A DNA stretch of 13,149 nucleotides from JBNJDW01 sp051745265 (GCA_051745265.1 JBNJDW010000034.1:1-13149); one strand, 5' to 3'; counted from the first letter of the stretch, positions 6,384-13,149 are shown. The notes: generated by a model from the sequence alone, not told the origin. Numbers and translations are program-made.

Positions 6384-7293
6384 GGACAGATTAAACAGAA
6401 TGGTCGATAATGGTGTTCTGAGCCAGGAGCAAGCCGAAACCATGCGGGGCAGTATCAATACAACGGCGCAGTTAAAACAGGCCGCGGCGCATCGACCGCT
6501 TCCCATTAAACAGATTATCATCGGCGGCATTATCGCCCTGATCGCCATCTGGCTGTTTTCTTTTAGTGGCGGCAATAATACCGCCGAAATTGAAAGCGTA
6601 CAAAATGTTGCAGAGACAATGAATCAAGTGCAAGGAGCAGGAGAAATGAACAAATCCCTACAAACCGCCATCAGTGCCACCGTTATCATGGTTCCGGTGC
6701 TGATCTGCCTATTCGTCTTTATGTTTTTATACAATAACATCGTGTCAAAGGAAGAAGAGGTCTTCGCCAGCTGGTCACAGGTTGAAACCACCTATCAGCG
6801 CCGCGCCGATCTTATCCCCAATCTGGTCAATACCGTCAAAGGCTATGCCGAGCAGGAAAAAGAGGTCCTGACCGAGGTCACCGAATCCCGCGCGCAACTG
6901 TCCGAGGCGCTTGATAACCTGCAGGACACAAAAGCCAAAGCCGGCCGTCTGAGCAAAGACGCGGCAAGCAGGCTGGATGACGAAGACCATATGCGTGAAC
7001 TGGCCGCAACGCAAAAACAGCTGCGGCAAGGCATGCTCAATATCTTTGCCGTTGCTGAAAGTTATCCCGATTTAAAATCCTCGGATAATTTTCTGACCCT
7101 GCAGGATCAATTGGAATCCACCGAAAACCGTATCAATATCAGCCGGATGATGTTTAACGATGCGGTACGGGACTTTAACAAGTCTATCCGGGTCATGCCC
7201 GGCAGCCTGATCGCCGGTATCGGCAATTTCAAACGCAAAGCCTATTACGAAGCGGATGAAAACACCGAAAACGCAACATCCGTCGAATTCTGA
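6370..7293 (+). CDS. LemA-family membrane protein with SHOCT-like N-terminal extension
   Basis: A 307-residue protein. Residues 3-28 (IEDRLNRMVDNGVLSQEQAE) look like a SHOCT-type short helical domain. A first membrane segment spans about 48-66 and a second about 99-120. A LemA domain follows: YNNIVSKEEEV, then QRRADLIPNLVNTVKGYAEQE (143-163) with the family's R-x-DLIPNLV motif, and a helical coiled body to about 285. LemA proteins are membrane-anchored helical-bundle proteins of uncertain role, often encoded beside TPM-domain proteins, as here. Typical LemA proteins have a single N-terminal anchor and about 190-215 residues, so the first 92 residues are an extra module. An in-frame ATG at 6646 with its own strong ribosome-binding site could make the short form separately. 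AAGGAG at 6360-6365 is 4 bases before the ATG at 6370 and 7 before an in-frame GTG at 6373, so the exact start is uncertain by one codon. Confidence 0.88.
   Translation: MVSIEDRLNRMVDNGVLSQEQAETMRGSINTTAQLKQAAAHRPLPIKQIIIGGIIALIAIWLFSFSGGNNTAEIESVQNVAETMNQVQGAGEMNKSLQTAISATVIMVPVLICLFVFMFLYNNIVSKEEEVFASWSQVETTYQRRADLIPNLVNTVKGYAEQEKEVLTEVTESRAQLSEALDNLQDTKAKAGRLSKDAASRLDDEDHMRELAATQKQLRQGMLNIFAVAESYPDLKSSDNFLTLQDQLESTENRINISRMMFNDAVRDFNKSIRVMPGSLIAGIGNFKRKAYYEADENTENATSVEF
6632..6648 (+). promoter_or_regulatory. Possible internal translation start for a LemA-only product
   Basis: AAGGAG at 6632-6637 stands 8 bases before an in-frame ATG at 6646, which is residue 93 of the long LemA protein. 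Translation from here would give a 215-residue protein that begins MNKSLQTAIS directly before the second membrane segment, which is how ordinary LemA proteins begin. The signal is as good as or better than that of the annotated upstream start. Whether it is used cannot be told from sequence. Confidence 0.45.
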
Positions 7294-7338
7294 TAAACGG
7301 GGTATGGCGCCGGATCAAAGCAAAAGGGTTTCAAGATT

Positions 7339-8688
7339 ATGAACAAAAAAACTGTATTGATAGTTGCCCTTGTGCTGACTTTGATCGGCGTGCGTGTTTC
7401 TTTTTTCGGGGAGCATACCCTGTATGATGTCTATACCTCTTATACTGAAAACCGCGTGCATGACCTGACAAGCGACATGGCCGGTATCTTTACAGATGAA
7501 CAGATCGACTCTCTGAATGCGTATCACAGCGCCCTGTTAAAGGATTATGATATCGACCTTCGGGTTAAAACCATTGCTGATGACAGTGATATCAATATTG
7601 CCGCCCACAGCGCCTTTCAGGATATGAATGCCGGCAGCCTGAGCACATCAGGCCGGGGCCTGCTGTTACTGATCAACACCCGGACGGATGAAGTCCGGCT
7701 TGAGGTTTCAAACGGGCTTGAACCTGTCTATACAGATGCTTTTACCTCCTACATTCAACACCGCCAGATGATTCCGTTTTTCAAGAATGATCAGGTGGCA
7801 CGGGGTATTCTGGCAACGACAGAAATGATCGTCACCCGCGCGCAAGATGCCGTAAAAGGTCAGGAATTTATGCCGCCAATGGAGTCACGAAGCTCAGGCG
7901 GCGGGGCTGCAAACCCGGCTGATATCGGCCGTGGCGAAGATCTGACCTATAAACAAAAACCGGTTCAACCAGTTCCCGAAGAAAGCGGCCTGACCCCGCA
8001 GGATGTCCTCTACCGCTACCTGCAAAAGCTTGAAAACCGTAATGCCAACCCCAACTGGCCTTTATACACAGCCGCCACGCAGGATATGATGCAAAGCTGG
8101 ACGGTTACGCCCGGGCAAATGGATAACGAGGCCCGTTCGCTCCGAAAATGCGGCCCCGGGCAACTTATTATCGAAGATGATCTTCGCCATGCCGTTGTCC
8201 GTCATGGGTATCAGGACCGCCGCTGCACCCCCTATTTCTTTAAAAAAGAAGACGGTGGGTGGAAACTCGATCTCAGCCTGATGGGCAATACGGTGCGCTT
8301 TAACAATAAAAACCAATGGCGCTTTGATTTCTCCAAACCGCATGATTACGGTTTTGCCTTTACAGACTGGGCTTTTGATAAAAACGGCTATCCCATACGC
8401 CAGTATCAAAAAGGTTACAGCGGAAAATTCCGTTGGGGGTATTTCCTGTCACAATGCGATAACAAGACAACCATCTGTTTTCGCAATGTCATGCCCGGCA
8501 GTGCGGCGGCGGTTAATGGCCTGCGCGACTGGGATCGGCTTATCGCTGTTAATGGCACCGCCATCCGTAAGAACGCCGATTTTACCGACGTCATGAAAAA
8601 CGCCAAGCCGGGTGAGAAAATTGAAATCCTCCTCAACCGTGACAAAAAGCGGATGAAAATAACCGTAACAGCTCCCGATTACTTATGA
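7339..8688 (+). CDS. Membrane-anchored TPM-domain protein with C-terminal PDZ domain
   Basis: A 449-residue exported protein. Residues 1-20 form a signal anchor ([20 protein letters not shown]). A TPM domain (TLP18.3/Psb32/MOLO-1 family) covers about 43-172: [20 protein letters not shown] opens it, [25 protein letters not shown] is its core strand region, and [13 protein letters not shown] follows. TPM proteins are often encoded next to LemA, as here. After a Gly/Pro-rich linker (about 178-217), a region at about 218-325 looks like an NTF2-type alpha+beta fold (weak call). A PDZ domain at about 365-446 has [24 protein letters not shown] and a closing [13 protein letters not shown] segment. 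PDZ domains bind C-terminal peptides, often in periplasmic quality control. There is no protease catalytic domain. The gene lies 45 bases after the LemA gene, with an AAAGGGT ribosome-binding site 9 bases before the ATG, and is probably the last gene of the operon. Confidence 0.87.
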   Translation: MNKKTVLIVALVLTLIGVRVSFFGEHTLYDVYTSYTENRVHDLTSDMAGIFTDEQIDSLNAYHSALLKDYDIDLRVKTIADDSDINIAAHSAFQDMNAGSLSTSGRGLLLLINTRTDEVRLEVSNGLEPVYTDAFTSYIQHRQMIPFFKNDQVARGILATTEMIVTRAQDAVKGQEFMPPMESRSSGGGAANPADIGRGEDLTYKQKPVQPVPEESGLTPQDVLYRYLQKLENRNANPNWPLYTAATQDMMQSWTVTPGQMDNEARSLRKCGPGQLIIEDDLRHAVVRHGYQDRRCTPYFFKKEDGGWKLDLSLMGNTVRFNNKNQWRFDFSKPHDYGFAFTDWAFDKNGYPIRQYQKGYSGKFRWGYFLSQCDNKTTICFRNVMPGSAAAVNGLRDWDRLIAVNGTAIRKNADFTDVMKNAKPGEKIEILLNRDKKRMKITVTAPDYL

Positions 8689-9134
8689 GCCTTGCGGCCT
8701 TCTTTTAACAAGTCACGTATCTCGGTCAACAGCTGTATGTCAGCCGCCGGGGCGCTGGGTTCTTCCTTTTTGACATGGGCGGCTTCTTTTTCCTCGCGGT
8801 CGATGACATCTTTCATACGGTTAACAGCCTTAATCAGCAGAAACACGACGAAAGCAACGATCAGAAAATTCAAGCTCGCATTCAGGAAAAGCCCGTAATT
8901 CACCGTAGGCGCCCCTGCCTGCTGGGCTGCGGCCAATGTTTCAAATTCACCGCGCCCCAGATTTATGAATTTATTTGAAAAATCAATCCCGCCCGTAAAA
9001 ACGCCCGCGATAGGCATAAACACATCATCAACCAGAGATTTTACAATTGTGGTAAAGGCCGCGCCCAATATAATCCCGACCGCCATATCCATCACATTAC
9101 CGCGGGCAATAAACTTTTGGAATTCCTGAAACAT
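8679..9134 (-). CDS. mscL: Large-conductance mechanosensitive channel MscL
   Basis: A 151-residue protein, slightly longer than E. coli MscL (136), with the full family layout. It forms a homopentameric inner-membrane pore that opens under high membrane tension and releases solutes in osmotic downshock. Residues 1-12 form the amphipathic N-terminal helix ([12 protein letters not shown]). TM1 at about 13-44 carries the conserved [19 protein letters not shown] and the [10 protein letters not shown] turn. A periplasmic loop follows to about residue 79. TM2 spans about 80-107 ([20 protein letters not shown]). The C-terminal cytoplasmic helix is at about 133-146 ([13 protein letters not shown]). 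The start is supported by AAAAGGACA just upstream. It is convergent with the TPM/PDZ gene, and the two 3' ends overlap by 10 bases. With the BCCT transporter it represents the osmotic-response content of this window. Confidence 0.97.
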   Translation of the reverse strand: MFQEFQKFIARGNVMDMAVGIILGAAFTTIVKSLVDDVFMPIAGVFTGGIDFSNKFINLGRGEFETLAAAQQAGAPTVNYGLFLNASLNFLIVAFVVFLLIKAVNRMKDVIDREEKEAAHVKKEEPSAPAADIQLLTEIRDLLKEGRKAHK

Positions 9135-9185
9135 GGTTTTGTCCTTTTTGTTTTGTCCTGAGTTGATATTAGGTTAGGGTATTAT

Positions 9186-9911
9186 ATGCATATTTTAAAT
9201 TTATTTTTACGAAAAAGCCTTCCCATGAAAAACATACACCAAAATGGGAATGCTCTCTTCTTAATCCTGATTGCCGTCTTTTTATTTGCTGCACTTTCAT
9301 ACGCCGTTACCCAATCAGGCCGTGGGGGCGGTAATATTAACAAAGAACAACTCTCTTTAGAAGCCTCCCGACTCATTCAATATGCCGCCTCTGTTGAAAA
9401 TGCTATTATGAGAATTCGCACCGTAGGTGGCCATAAAAAGAATGAAATCAGTTTTGCCGGACCCGGTTCCAGTAATCCCAATTGCACTGTAGACACTTGT
9501 CGGGTTTTTAATGATTCTGTATTTGGCGTTCCTTATATCCCACCCGATGAGGCCTGGCTTATCCCCGATAATGGCGATAGTAGATGGGGCGAATACCGAA
9601 ATATGATGACAGAATTGGACGGCATTGGCACAGATAACGAGCCGAATGTTTTTTTGATCATCAATTTTATGTCTGAAGAAATGTGCAAAGCCGTCAATCA
9701 ACTCGTAAATATGAACACCACGGGCAGTACCCCGCCTCAAGCGACCAACGGTATAAACACCCATGGATGGTACACAGGATCAACCGCTGCTGGAAACGAA
9801 CTGACAGATTCCGGTGGTATATTAGCGGGTAACTCTACAGGCTGCTTTTTTTCCAGTGGCGGTGGTGAATATGTATTTTACCATGTCGTTTTGGTTGATA
9901 TGAGGACTTAA
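9186..9911 (+). CDS. Pilin-like exported protein of unknown function
   Basis: A protein of 241 residues, or 228 if it starts at the ATG at 9225 (residue 14). After a short basic leader comes NG followed by NALFLILIAVFLFAALSYAV, a single hydrophobic helix of about 20 residues, then an amphipathic stretch (INKEQLSLEASRLIQYAASVENAI). This is the shape of type IV pilin-like or Tad pseudopilin proteins: a leader, a hydrophobic helix, a helical spine, then a globular head. The glutamate at position 5 of true type IV pilins is absent. The head has four cysteines (100, 105, 167, 220) and a Gly/Ser/Thr-rich C-terminus, and I do not recognise its fold. The longer start has a weak AGGG site; the second gives a more pilin-like short leader (MKNIHQNG), so the start is open. 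It is divergent from mscL, with no pilus assembly genes nearby, and is AT-richer than its neighbours by eye. Confidence 0.75.
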   Translation: MHILNLFLRKSLPMKNIHQNGNALFLILIAVFLFAALSYAVTQSGRGGGNINKEQLSLEASRLIQYAASVENAIMRIRTVGGHKKNEISFAGPGSSNPNCTVDTCRVFNDSVFGVPYIPPDEAWLIPDNGDSRWGEYRNMMTELDGIGTDNEPNVFLIINFMSEEMCKAVNQLVNMNTTGSTPPQATNGINTHGWYTGSTAAGNELTDSGGILAGNSTGCFFSSGGGEYVFYHVVLVDMRT

Positions 9912-9958
9912 CGTTTATCACCTAACAATAGGCATCAGGCGCATCAGAAGAAGAAATC

Positions 9959-9987
9959 TTGACGAAATCCGCTTTCACCGCTAGCTT
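9959..9987 (+). promoter_or_regulatory. Candidate promoter of the arginase-family gene
   Basis: TTGACG at 9959-9964 matches the -35 consensus at five of six bases. TAGCTT at 9982-9987, 17 bases later, is a weak -10. A TATAAT at 10011-10016 is perfect but sits too close to the start codon to leave a usual leader. The 120-base spacer holds nothing else I can support. Confidence 0.3.
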
Positions 9988-10031
9988 AAACCTACACAAG
10001 CCTTAAAATATATAATAAACATGAGGTTACA

Positions 10032-10955
10032 ATGCAAAAAGCAGAGCGCCGGACGCTGGACATTATTTCATACGATTGCGGCTGGGGCTGCGGTGATTAC
10101 GGTACAGAAGACGGACCGGAAGCAGCCCGACTGGATAAAGCCGCAAGCAGCCTTATCAAGCACGGCCAAAATGTCATTCTAAGTGACCTCAAACTGCGCA
10201 AACTTGGTGATCGCAGCCAGTTTGAAAGCAAGCATGAAACCTATGACCATACCGTAACCTCAGTTCAGAAACTAGCCGAACGCAGCTATAATGACGCTAG
10301 AAACGGGGTTTTACCTGTTGTTATTGGGGGCGATCACAGTTCAGCCATCGGCACCTGGTCCGGCATTACTAGCGCGCTTGAAATGGAGGGCGATTTTGGC
10401 CTGCTGTGGATTGACGCCCATATGGATGCCCACACCCCGCAAACAGCCAATCAGGGCAAATGGGGCGGCTGGTGGCATGGTATGCCTGTCGCCTGCCTGA
10501 CGGGTAATGGGACAGATGAATTTGTGGATTTAAGCTCTTCAAAACTAAAGATAAAGCCGGAACATATTGTCATGATCGGTATTCGCAGTTTTGAACCGGG
10601 CGAAGAAGAATACGTCAAACGCCATAACATCAAATATTTTATGGCTGATGATGTCAAACAACGCGGTTTCAGCGCGATATATCAGGAAGCTCTGAAATAC
10701 CTCACCGAAAACTGCCGTGGCTTTGGTCTGTCGATTGACCTTGATGGTTTTGATCCTGAAGATGCGCCCGGTGTCGGCACGCCGGAGAAAAACGGCGTAT
10801 CAGCCCCCGAAACCCTGAAAATGATCCGCGGCCTTGGCAGCAATCCTGATTTTCACGGCCTCGAAATCGTTGAATACAATCCGCATAATGATGCCAATGG
10901 CAAAACCGCGGCTCTGATCAGCGACATCATCGAAACGGTGTTTACAGCGGCATAA
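10032..10955 (+). CDS. Arginase-family ureohydrolase (probable arginase)
   Basis: A 307-residue manganese enzyme of the arginase/agmatinase family, which splits urea from arginine or a related guanidino compound in the cytoplasm. All six metal ligands are present: H102 in GGDHSSAIG, D128, H130 and D132 in WIDAHMDAH, and D236 and D238 in SIDLDGFDP. EIVEYNP (278-284) carries the catalytic-region glutamate E281, and HGMPV (149-153) supplies the active-site histidine H149. The HGMP motif and EYNP favour arginase over agmatinase. The loop between D132 and H149 is about four residues longer than in human arginase and is rich in Gly and Trp (KWGGWWHG). The asparagines that hold the amino-acid end of arginine are not conserved there, so the true substrate is uncertain. 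The start follows TGAGGT 5 bases upstream. The gene appears to stand alone, with no ornithine or urea genes beside it. Confidence 0.9.
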   Translation: MQKAERRTLDIISYDCGWGCGDYGTEDGPEAARLDKAASSLIKHGQNVILSDLKLRKLGDRSQFESKHETYDHTVTSVQKLAERSYNDARNGVLPVVIGGDHSSAIGTWSGITSALEMEGDFGLLWIDAHMDAHTPQTANQGKWGGWWHGMPVACLTGNGTDEFVDLSSSKLKIKPEHIVMIGIRSFEPGEEEYVKRHNIKYFMADDVKQRGFSAIYQEALKYLTENCRGFGLSIDLDGFDPEDAPGVGTPEKNGVSAPETLKMIRGLGSNPDFHGLEIVEYNPHNDANGKTAALISDIIETVFTAA

Positions 10956-10999
10956 ATCCTGAAAAAATACATAAAAGTATATATTCACAAGATAATCCA

Positions 11000-11028
11000 T
11001 TGATGCTTAACACTTTTTAAGGGATAAT
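11000..11028 (+). promoter_or_regulatory. Candidate sigma-70 promoter of motAB
   Basis: TTGATG at 11000-11005 and GATAAT at 11023-11028 are separated by exactly 17 bases, a good housekeeping-type pair. Transcription would begin near 11035, leaving a leader of about 60 bases before motA. I see no clear flagellar sigma-28 element instead. The rest of the 141-base spacer after the arginase gene is AT-rich and contains no convincing terminator. Confidence 0.5.
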
Positions 11029-11043
11029 ATGCTGTAATAAGTG

Positions 11044-11065
11044 ACACGGTACAGAATGTACCTGT
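11044..11065 (+). repeat. Short inverted repeat in the motA leader
   Basis: GGTAC (11048-11052) and GTACC (11058-11062) pair perfectly around a five-base loop. The stem extends by ACA/TGT across a single bulged C. The hairpin lies between the presumed promoter and the motA start. There is no T-run after it, so it is not a terminator. It could be an mRNA structure, a protein-binding palindrome, or chance. Confidence 0.35.
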
Positions 11066-11096
11066 TTCCACCTGCTGGGGCATCGAATAATTAAGC

Positions 11097-11963
11097 ATGA
11101 TTAAAATCATTGGTAACATTGGTGTTGTCGTGGCCACATTGGGTGGTTATGTGGCTATGGGCGGTAAACTTGCCGTGCTTAACCAGCCTTTTGAGCTGGT
11201 CATCATCTTTGGCTCCGCCTGTATGGCCTATATCGTTGCCAACTCCACCCATACCGTCAGGCAAAGCTTTACCGACATTAAAAACATTTATAAAAAGAAT
11301 AAATACGGCAAAGACGAATATCTTGAACTGCTCAGCATGATGTATACGGTTTTCAAAATGGCCCGGACCAAAGGCTGGCTTGCGCTTGAAAATCATATCG
11401 AAAATCCTGAAGACAGCGAAATATTCAAACAATTTCCAACCTTTTATTCAGATCACCACGCCATGATCTTTTTGTGCGATTACCTCAGGATTATCTCGCT
11501 TGGTTCTGAAAATCCGCATGAGCTCGAAGCCCTGATGGATGCCGAGATGGAAACCATGGAAACCGAAAAAATGCATACGGCGCACGCTGTCCAGACAATG
11601 GCTGACGGCCTGCCCGCGCTTGGTATTGTTGCTGCCGTGCTTGGGGTTATTAAAACCATGGGCTCTATCAGTGAGCCGCCCGAAGTATTGGGTAAGCTGA
11701 TTGGTGGCGCGCTGGTCGGGACCTTCCTTGGTGTCTGGCTGTCTTATGGTTTTGTCGCGCCGATCGCCAGCGCCATATCAGAACGCAACAGTGGCGAGCT
11801 TAAATATTATCATTGCATGAAAGTCTGCATTCTGGCCTTCCTGCAAGGTGCAGCGCCGCAGGTCGCCGTCGAATTCGGCCGTAAAATCCTGCTGCATGAC
11901 GCCCAGCCAACATTCCTAGAAGTGGAAGACGCGACCCAGAATGTAACCATCCCGACAGCATAA
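11097..11963 (+). CDS. motA: Flagellar motor stator protein MotA
   Basis: A 288-residue inner-membrane protein that, with MotB, forms the ion-conducting stator driving flagellar rotation. Four membrane segments are visible: about 3-20, 32-49, 169-190 and 200-222. The large cytoplasmic loop between the second and third carries R90 and E98 (in MARTKGWLALE), at the same residue numbers as the E. coli residues that contact FliG. P173 in DGLPALGIVAAVLGVI and P222 also match the conserved prolines of E. coli MotA (295 residues). MotB follows after 10 bases in the same direction, so the two are co-transcribed. The ATG at 11097 has no strong ribosome-binding site nearby; translation may be weak or depend on leader structure. 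The proton type of motor is inferred from overall similarity to MotA/MotB rather than PomA/PomB. Confidence 0.95.
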   Translation: MIKIIGNIGVVVATLGGYVAMGGKLAVLNQPFELVIIFGSACMAYIVANSTHTVRQSFTDIKNIYKKNKYGKDEYLELLSMMYTVFKMARTKGWLALENHIENPEDSEIFKQFPTFYSDHHAMIFLCDYLRIISLGSENPHELEALMDAEMETMETEKMHTAHAVQTMADGLPALGIVAAVLGVIKTMGSISEPPEVLGKLIGGALVGTFLGVWLSYGFVAPIASAISERNSGELKYYHCMKVCILAFLQGAAPQVAVEFGRKILLHDAQPTFLEVEDATQNVTIPTA

Positions 11964-11973
11964 GGCGGTTACC

Positions 11974-12963
11974 GTGGCAGATGATGAAAAACAGCCAATC
12001 ATAATTGTTAAAAAGGTCAAAAAAGTTGCCGGCGGCCATCATGGCGGCGCCTGGAAAGTCGCCTATGCCGATTTTGTAACAGCGATGATGGCATTTTTCC
12101 TGTTGCTCTGGTTATTGAATGTGACAACGGATGAGCAAAAGGCGATGATCTCTTCCTATTTCTCGCCCACAGATCCACGTATTTCAGAATCCTTCAGCGG
12201 TTCCGGCGGTGTTATGGGCGGGACCACCATGGCCGAGGAAGGCGCGCTGACCTCCGAATTTGATCCTGTTGTGGCCACCCCCGCTGTCCCCTCCGGCGAT
12301 GTCGAGGGCCAAACCAACCCCGATGCCGTCAACCTTGAAAATGCCGAAGATGAGGAACTGGTCGATGAAGTCGCCGAACGCGAAGAAGAACGCTTTAAAG
12401 AGGCCGAGGAAACCCTGCGTCAGGCCATTGAAAGCGTCCCCGAATTACAAGATCTGGCCGCCAATCTGCTGATTGATATGACGCCGGAGGGGCTGCGCAT
12501 CCAGATCGTTGATCAGGAAGGCAAGGAGATGTTCCCGCTTTCAAGTTCCGAGCCCCTGCCCCCTGCGGAAAAGCTCTTGAAACTGGTTGCCGGCGCTATT
12601 CAGGATATGCCCAATATGATTTCGATACGCGGTCATACCGATGCCCGCCCCTTTGGCCCGAATGCCAGCTTTACAAACTGGGAACTGTCAGCCGACCGCG
12701 CCAATGCCAGCCGCCGGGTTATGCTCGACGGCGGACTTGAATCGATCCGTATTGAAAATGTGGTTGGTAAAGCCGCCCGTGATCCGCTGATTGTTGAGGA
12801 TCCTTTGTCAGCCCGCAACCGGCGCATCTCTATTATTCTGCTCAAAGAATCTCTGGTCCCGGGCGTGCGCAAGGAAGACCGCGAAAAAGCAGACCCGCCG
12901 CCGGATGTAGAACCAAAACCCGATGTCCGCAAACGCGAAGAAGGCATTATCTACTTCCCTTGA
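11974..12963 (+). CDS. motB: Flagellar motor stator protein MotB
   Basis: A 329-residue protein that anchors the stator to peptidoglycan and carries the proton-binding aspartate. It starts with GTG, with an AAGGCGGT ribosome-binding site about 5 bases upstream, directly after the motA stop. Residues 1-27 form a basic cytoplasmic tail. The single membrane segment is about 28-50 (WKVAYADFVTAMMAFFLLLWLLN), in which D33 corresponds to the proton-carrying D32 of E. coli MotB. A Gly-rich plug and linker region follows, then an acidic stretch at about 121-155, probably coiled coil. The OmpA-like peptidoglycan-binding domain at about 160-292 has IRGHTDARPFG (218-228), NWELSADRAN (235-244) and RNRRI (281-285). 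The charged C-terminal tail beyond about 293 is not part of the core domain. The linker is long, as in other alphaproteobacterial MotB proteins. Confidence 0.95.
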   Translation: MADDEKQPIIIVKKVKKVAGGHHGGAWKVAYADFVTAMMAFFLLLWLLNVTTDEQKAMISSYFSPTDPRISESFSGSGGVMGGTTMAEEGALTSEFDPVVATPAVPSGDVEGQTNPDAVNLENAEDEELVDEVAEREEERFKEAEETLRQAIESVPELQDLAANLLIDMTPEGLRIQIVDQEGKEMFPLSSSEPLPPAEKLLKLVAGAIQDMPNMISIRGHTDARPFGPNASFTNWELSADRANASRRVMLDGGLESIRIENVVGKAARDPLIVEDPLSARNRRISIILLKESLVPGVRKEDREKADPPPDVEPKPDVRKREEGIIYFP

Positions 12964-12982
12964 TTTCTAGATTAAAGGCACG

Positions 12983-13012
12983 GCATAACGACTTAATATG
13001 CAATGTTTTTTT
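12983..13012 (+). terminator. Weak candidate terminator after motB
   Basis: GCATA (12983-12987) and TATGC (12997-13001) can form a five-base stem around a nine-base loop, followed after four bases by seven T (13006-13012). The stem is short and AT-rich, so this is only a candidate end for the motAB transcript. Confidence 0.25.
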
Positions 13013-13027
13013 ACCGCTTCTATGTGA

Positions 13028-13149
13028 TTATATCGTTGAAAAGCTGTTCGCGCGTGGGAAACCATTTGGCGGCAGTTTACCGCTTTGGGCGCGTTTCCCC
13101 AGCCAGGGGGTAAAGTTCTGCTCGACACGGGTGCCGGCACCCGTGGTCC
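13028..13149 (-). CDS. Possible C-terminal end of a minus-strand gene, cut by window edge
   Basis: Reading inward from the right edge on the minus strand, one frame stays open for 39 codons up to a TAA at 13030-13028. It encodes residues such as GTRVEQNFTPWLG followed by a Lys/Pro/Ser-rich tail ending in NSFSTI. The composition is plausible for a protein C-terminus, and the GC content rises here compared with the spacer after motB. I do not recognise the family. Plus-strand frames in this stretch are also partly open, so the call is tentative. If real, the gene converges with motB. Confidence 0.35.
   Translation of the reverse strand, partial: TTGAGTRVEQNFTPWLGKRAQSGKLPPNGFPRANSFSTI

Noticed and set aside
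13003..13116. Short plus-strand open frame after motB
   Set aside because: It has 37 codons, no ribosome-binding site and no recognisable motif, and it begins in the T-run that may terminate motAB.
1..13149. Mobile elements, CRISPR arrays, tRNA or rRNA genes
   Set aside because: I saw no transposase or integrase motifs, no regularly spaced direct repeats, and no tRNA- or rRNA-like segments by eye. A covariance-model search for small RNAs was not possible here.

Overview
The window looks like chromosomal DNA of a Gram-negative, flagellated bacterium of moderate GC, most likely an alphaproteobacterium. The MotA and MotB sequences, several proteins with signal peptides or single membrane anchors, a BCCT transporter, and an ECF sigma factor paired with a YfbK-like von Willebrand protein all fit this. 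The genus cannot be named from sequence alone. I see no rRNA, tRNA, CRISPR array, transposase or phage gene.

Layout, left to right. (1) At 1-952 on the minus strand are two secreted-protein genes: a cysteine-containing 276-residue protein of unknown function, then the first codons of a second exported protein that starts with TTG and runs off the edge. (2) At 1067-3076 (minus) is a BetT-like BCCT osmolyte transporter. (3) At 3234-5835 (minus) is a two-gene unit: an ECF sigma factor, then a membrane-anchored VWA protein whose start overlaps the sigma stop, followed by a clear intrinsic terminator. (4) Divergent from it, at 6024-8688 (plus), is a three-gene unit: a DUF2089 zinc-ribbon/HTH protein, a two-membrane-segment LemA-family protein with a SHOCT-like N-terminus, and an anchored TPM/PDZ protein. 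(5) mscL (minus) converges on it with a 10-base overlap. (6) At 9186-9911 (plus) is a pilin-like exported protein of unknown function. (7) At 10032-10955 (plus) is an arginase-family enzyme. (8) At 11097-12963 (plus) are motA and motB, the flagellar stator pair. (9) The right edge may hold the 3' end of a minus-strand gene.

The most interesting region is 3.2-8.7 kb. Two divergent operons face each other across an AT-rich spacer of about 190 bases. One is a sigma factor with no separate anti-sigma gene, followed by a VWA protein with a cytoplasmic N-terminal segment, one membrane span and a periplasmic sensor-like body. The other is a small DNA-binding-type protein followed by two envelope proteins. 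I read this as a possible envelope-sensing system in which the VWA protein may serve as the anti-sigma factor. That is inference from topology and gene order, not demonstrated. BCCT and MscL add osmotic-response functions to the same neighbourhood.
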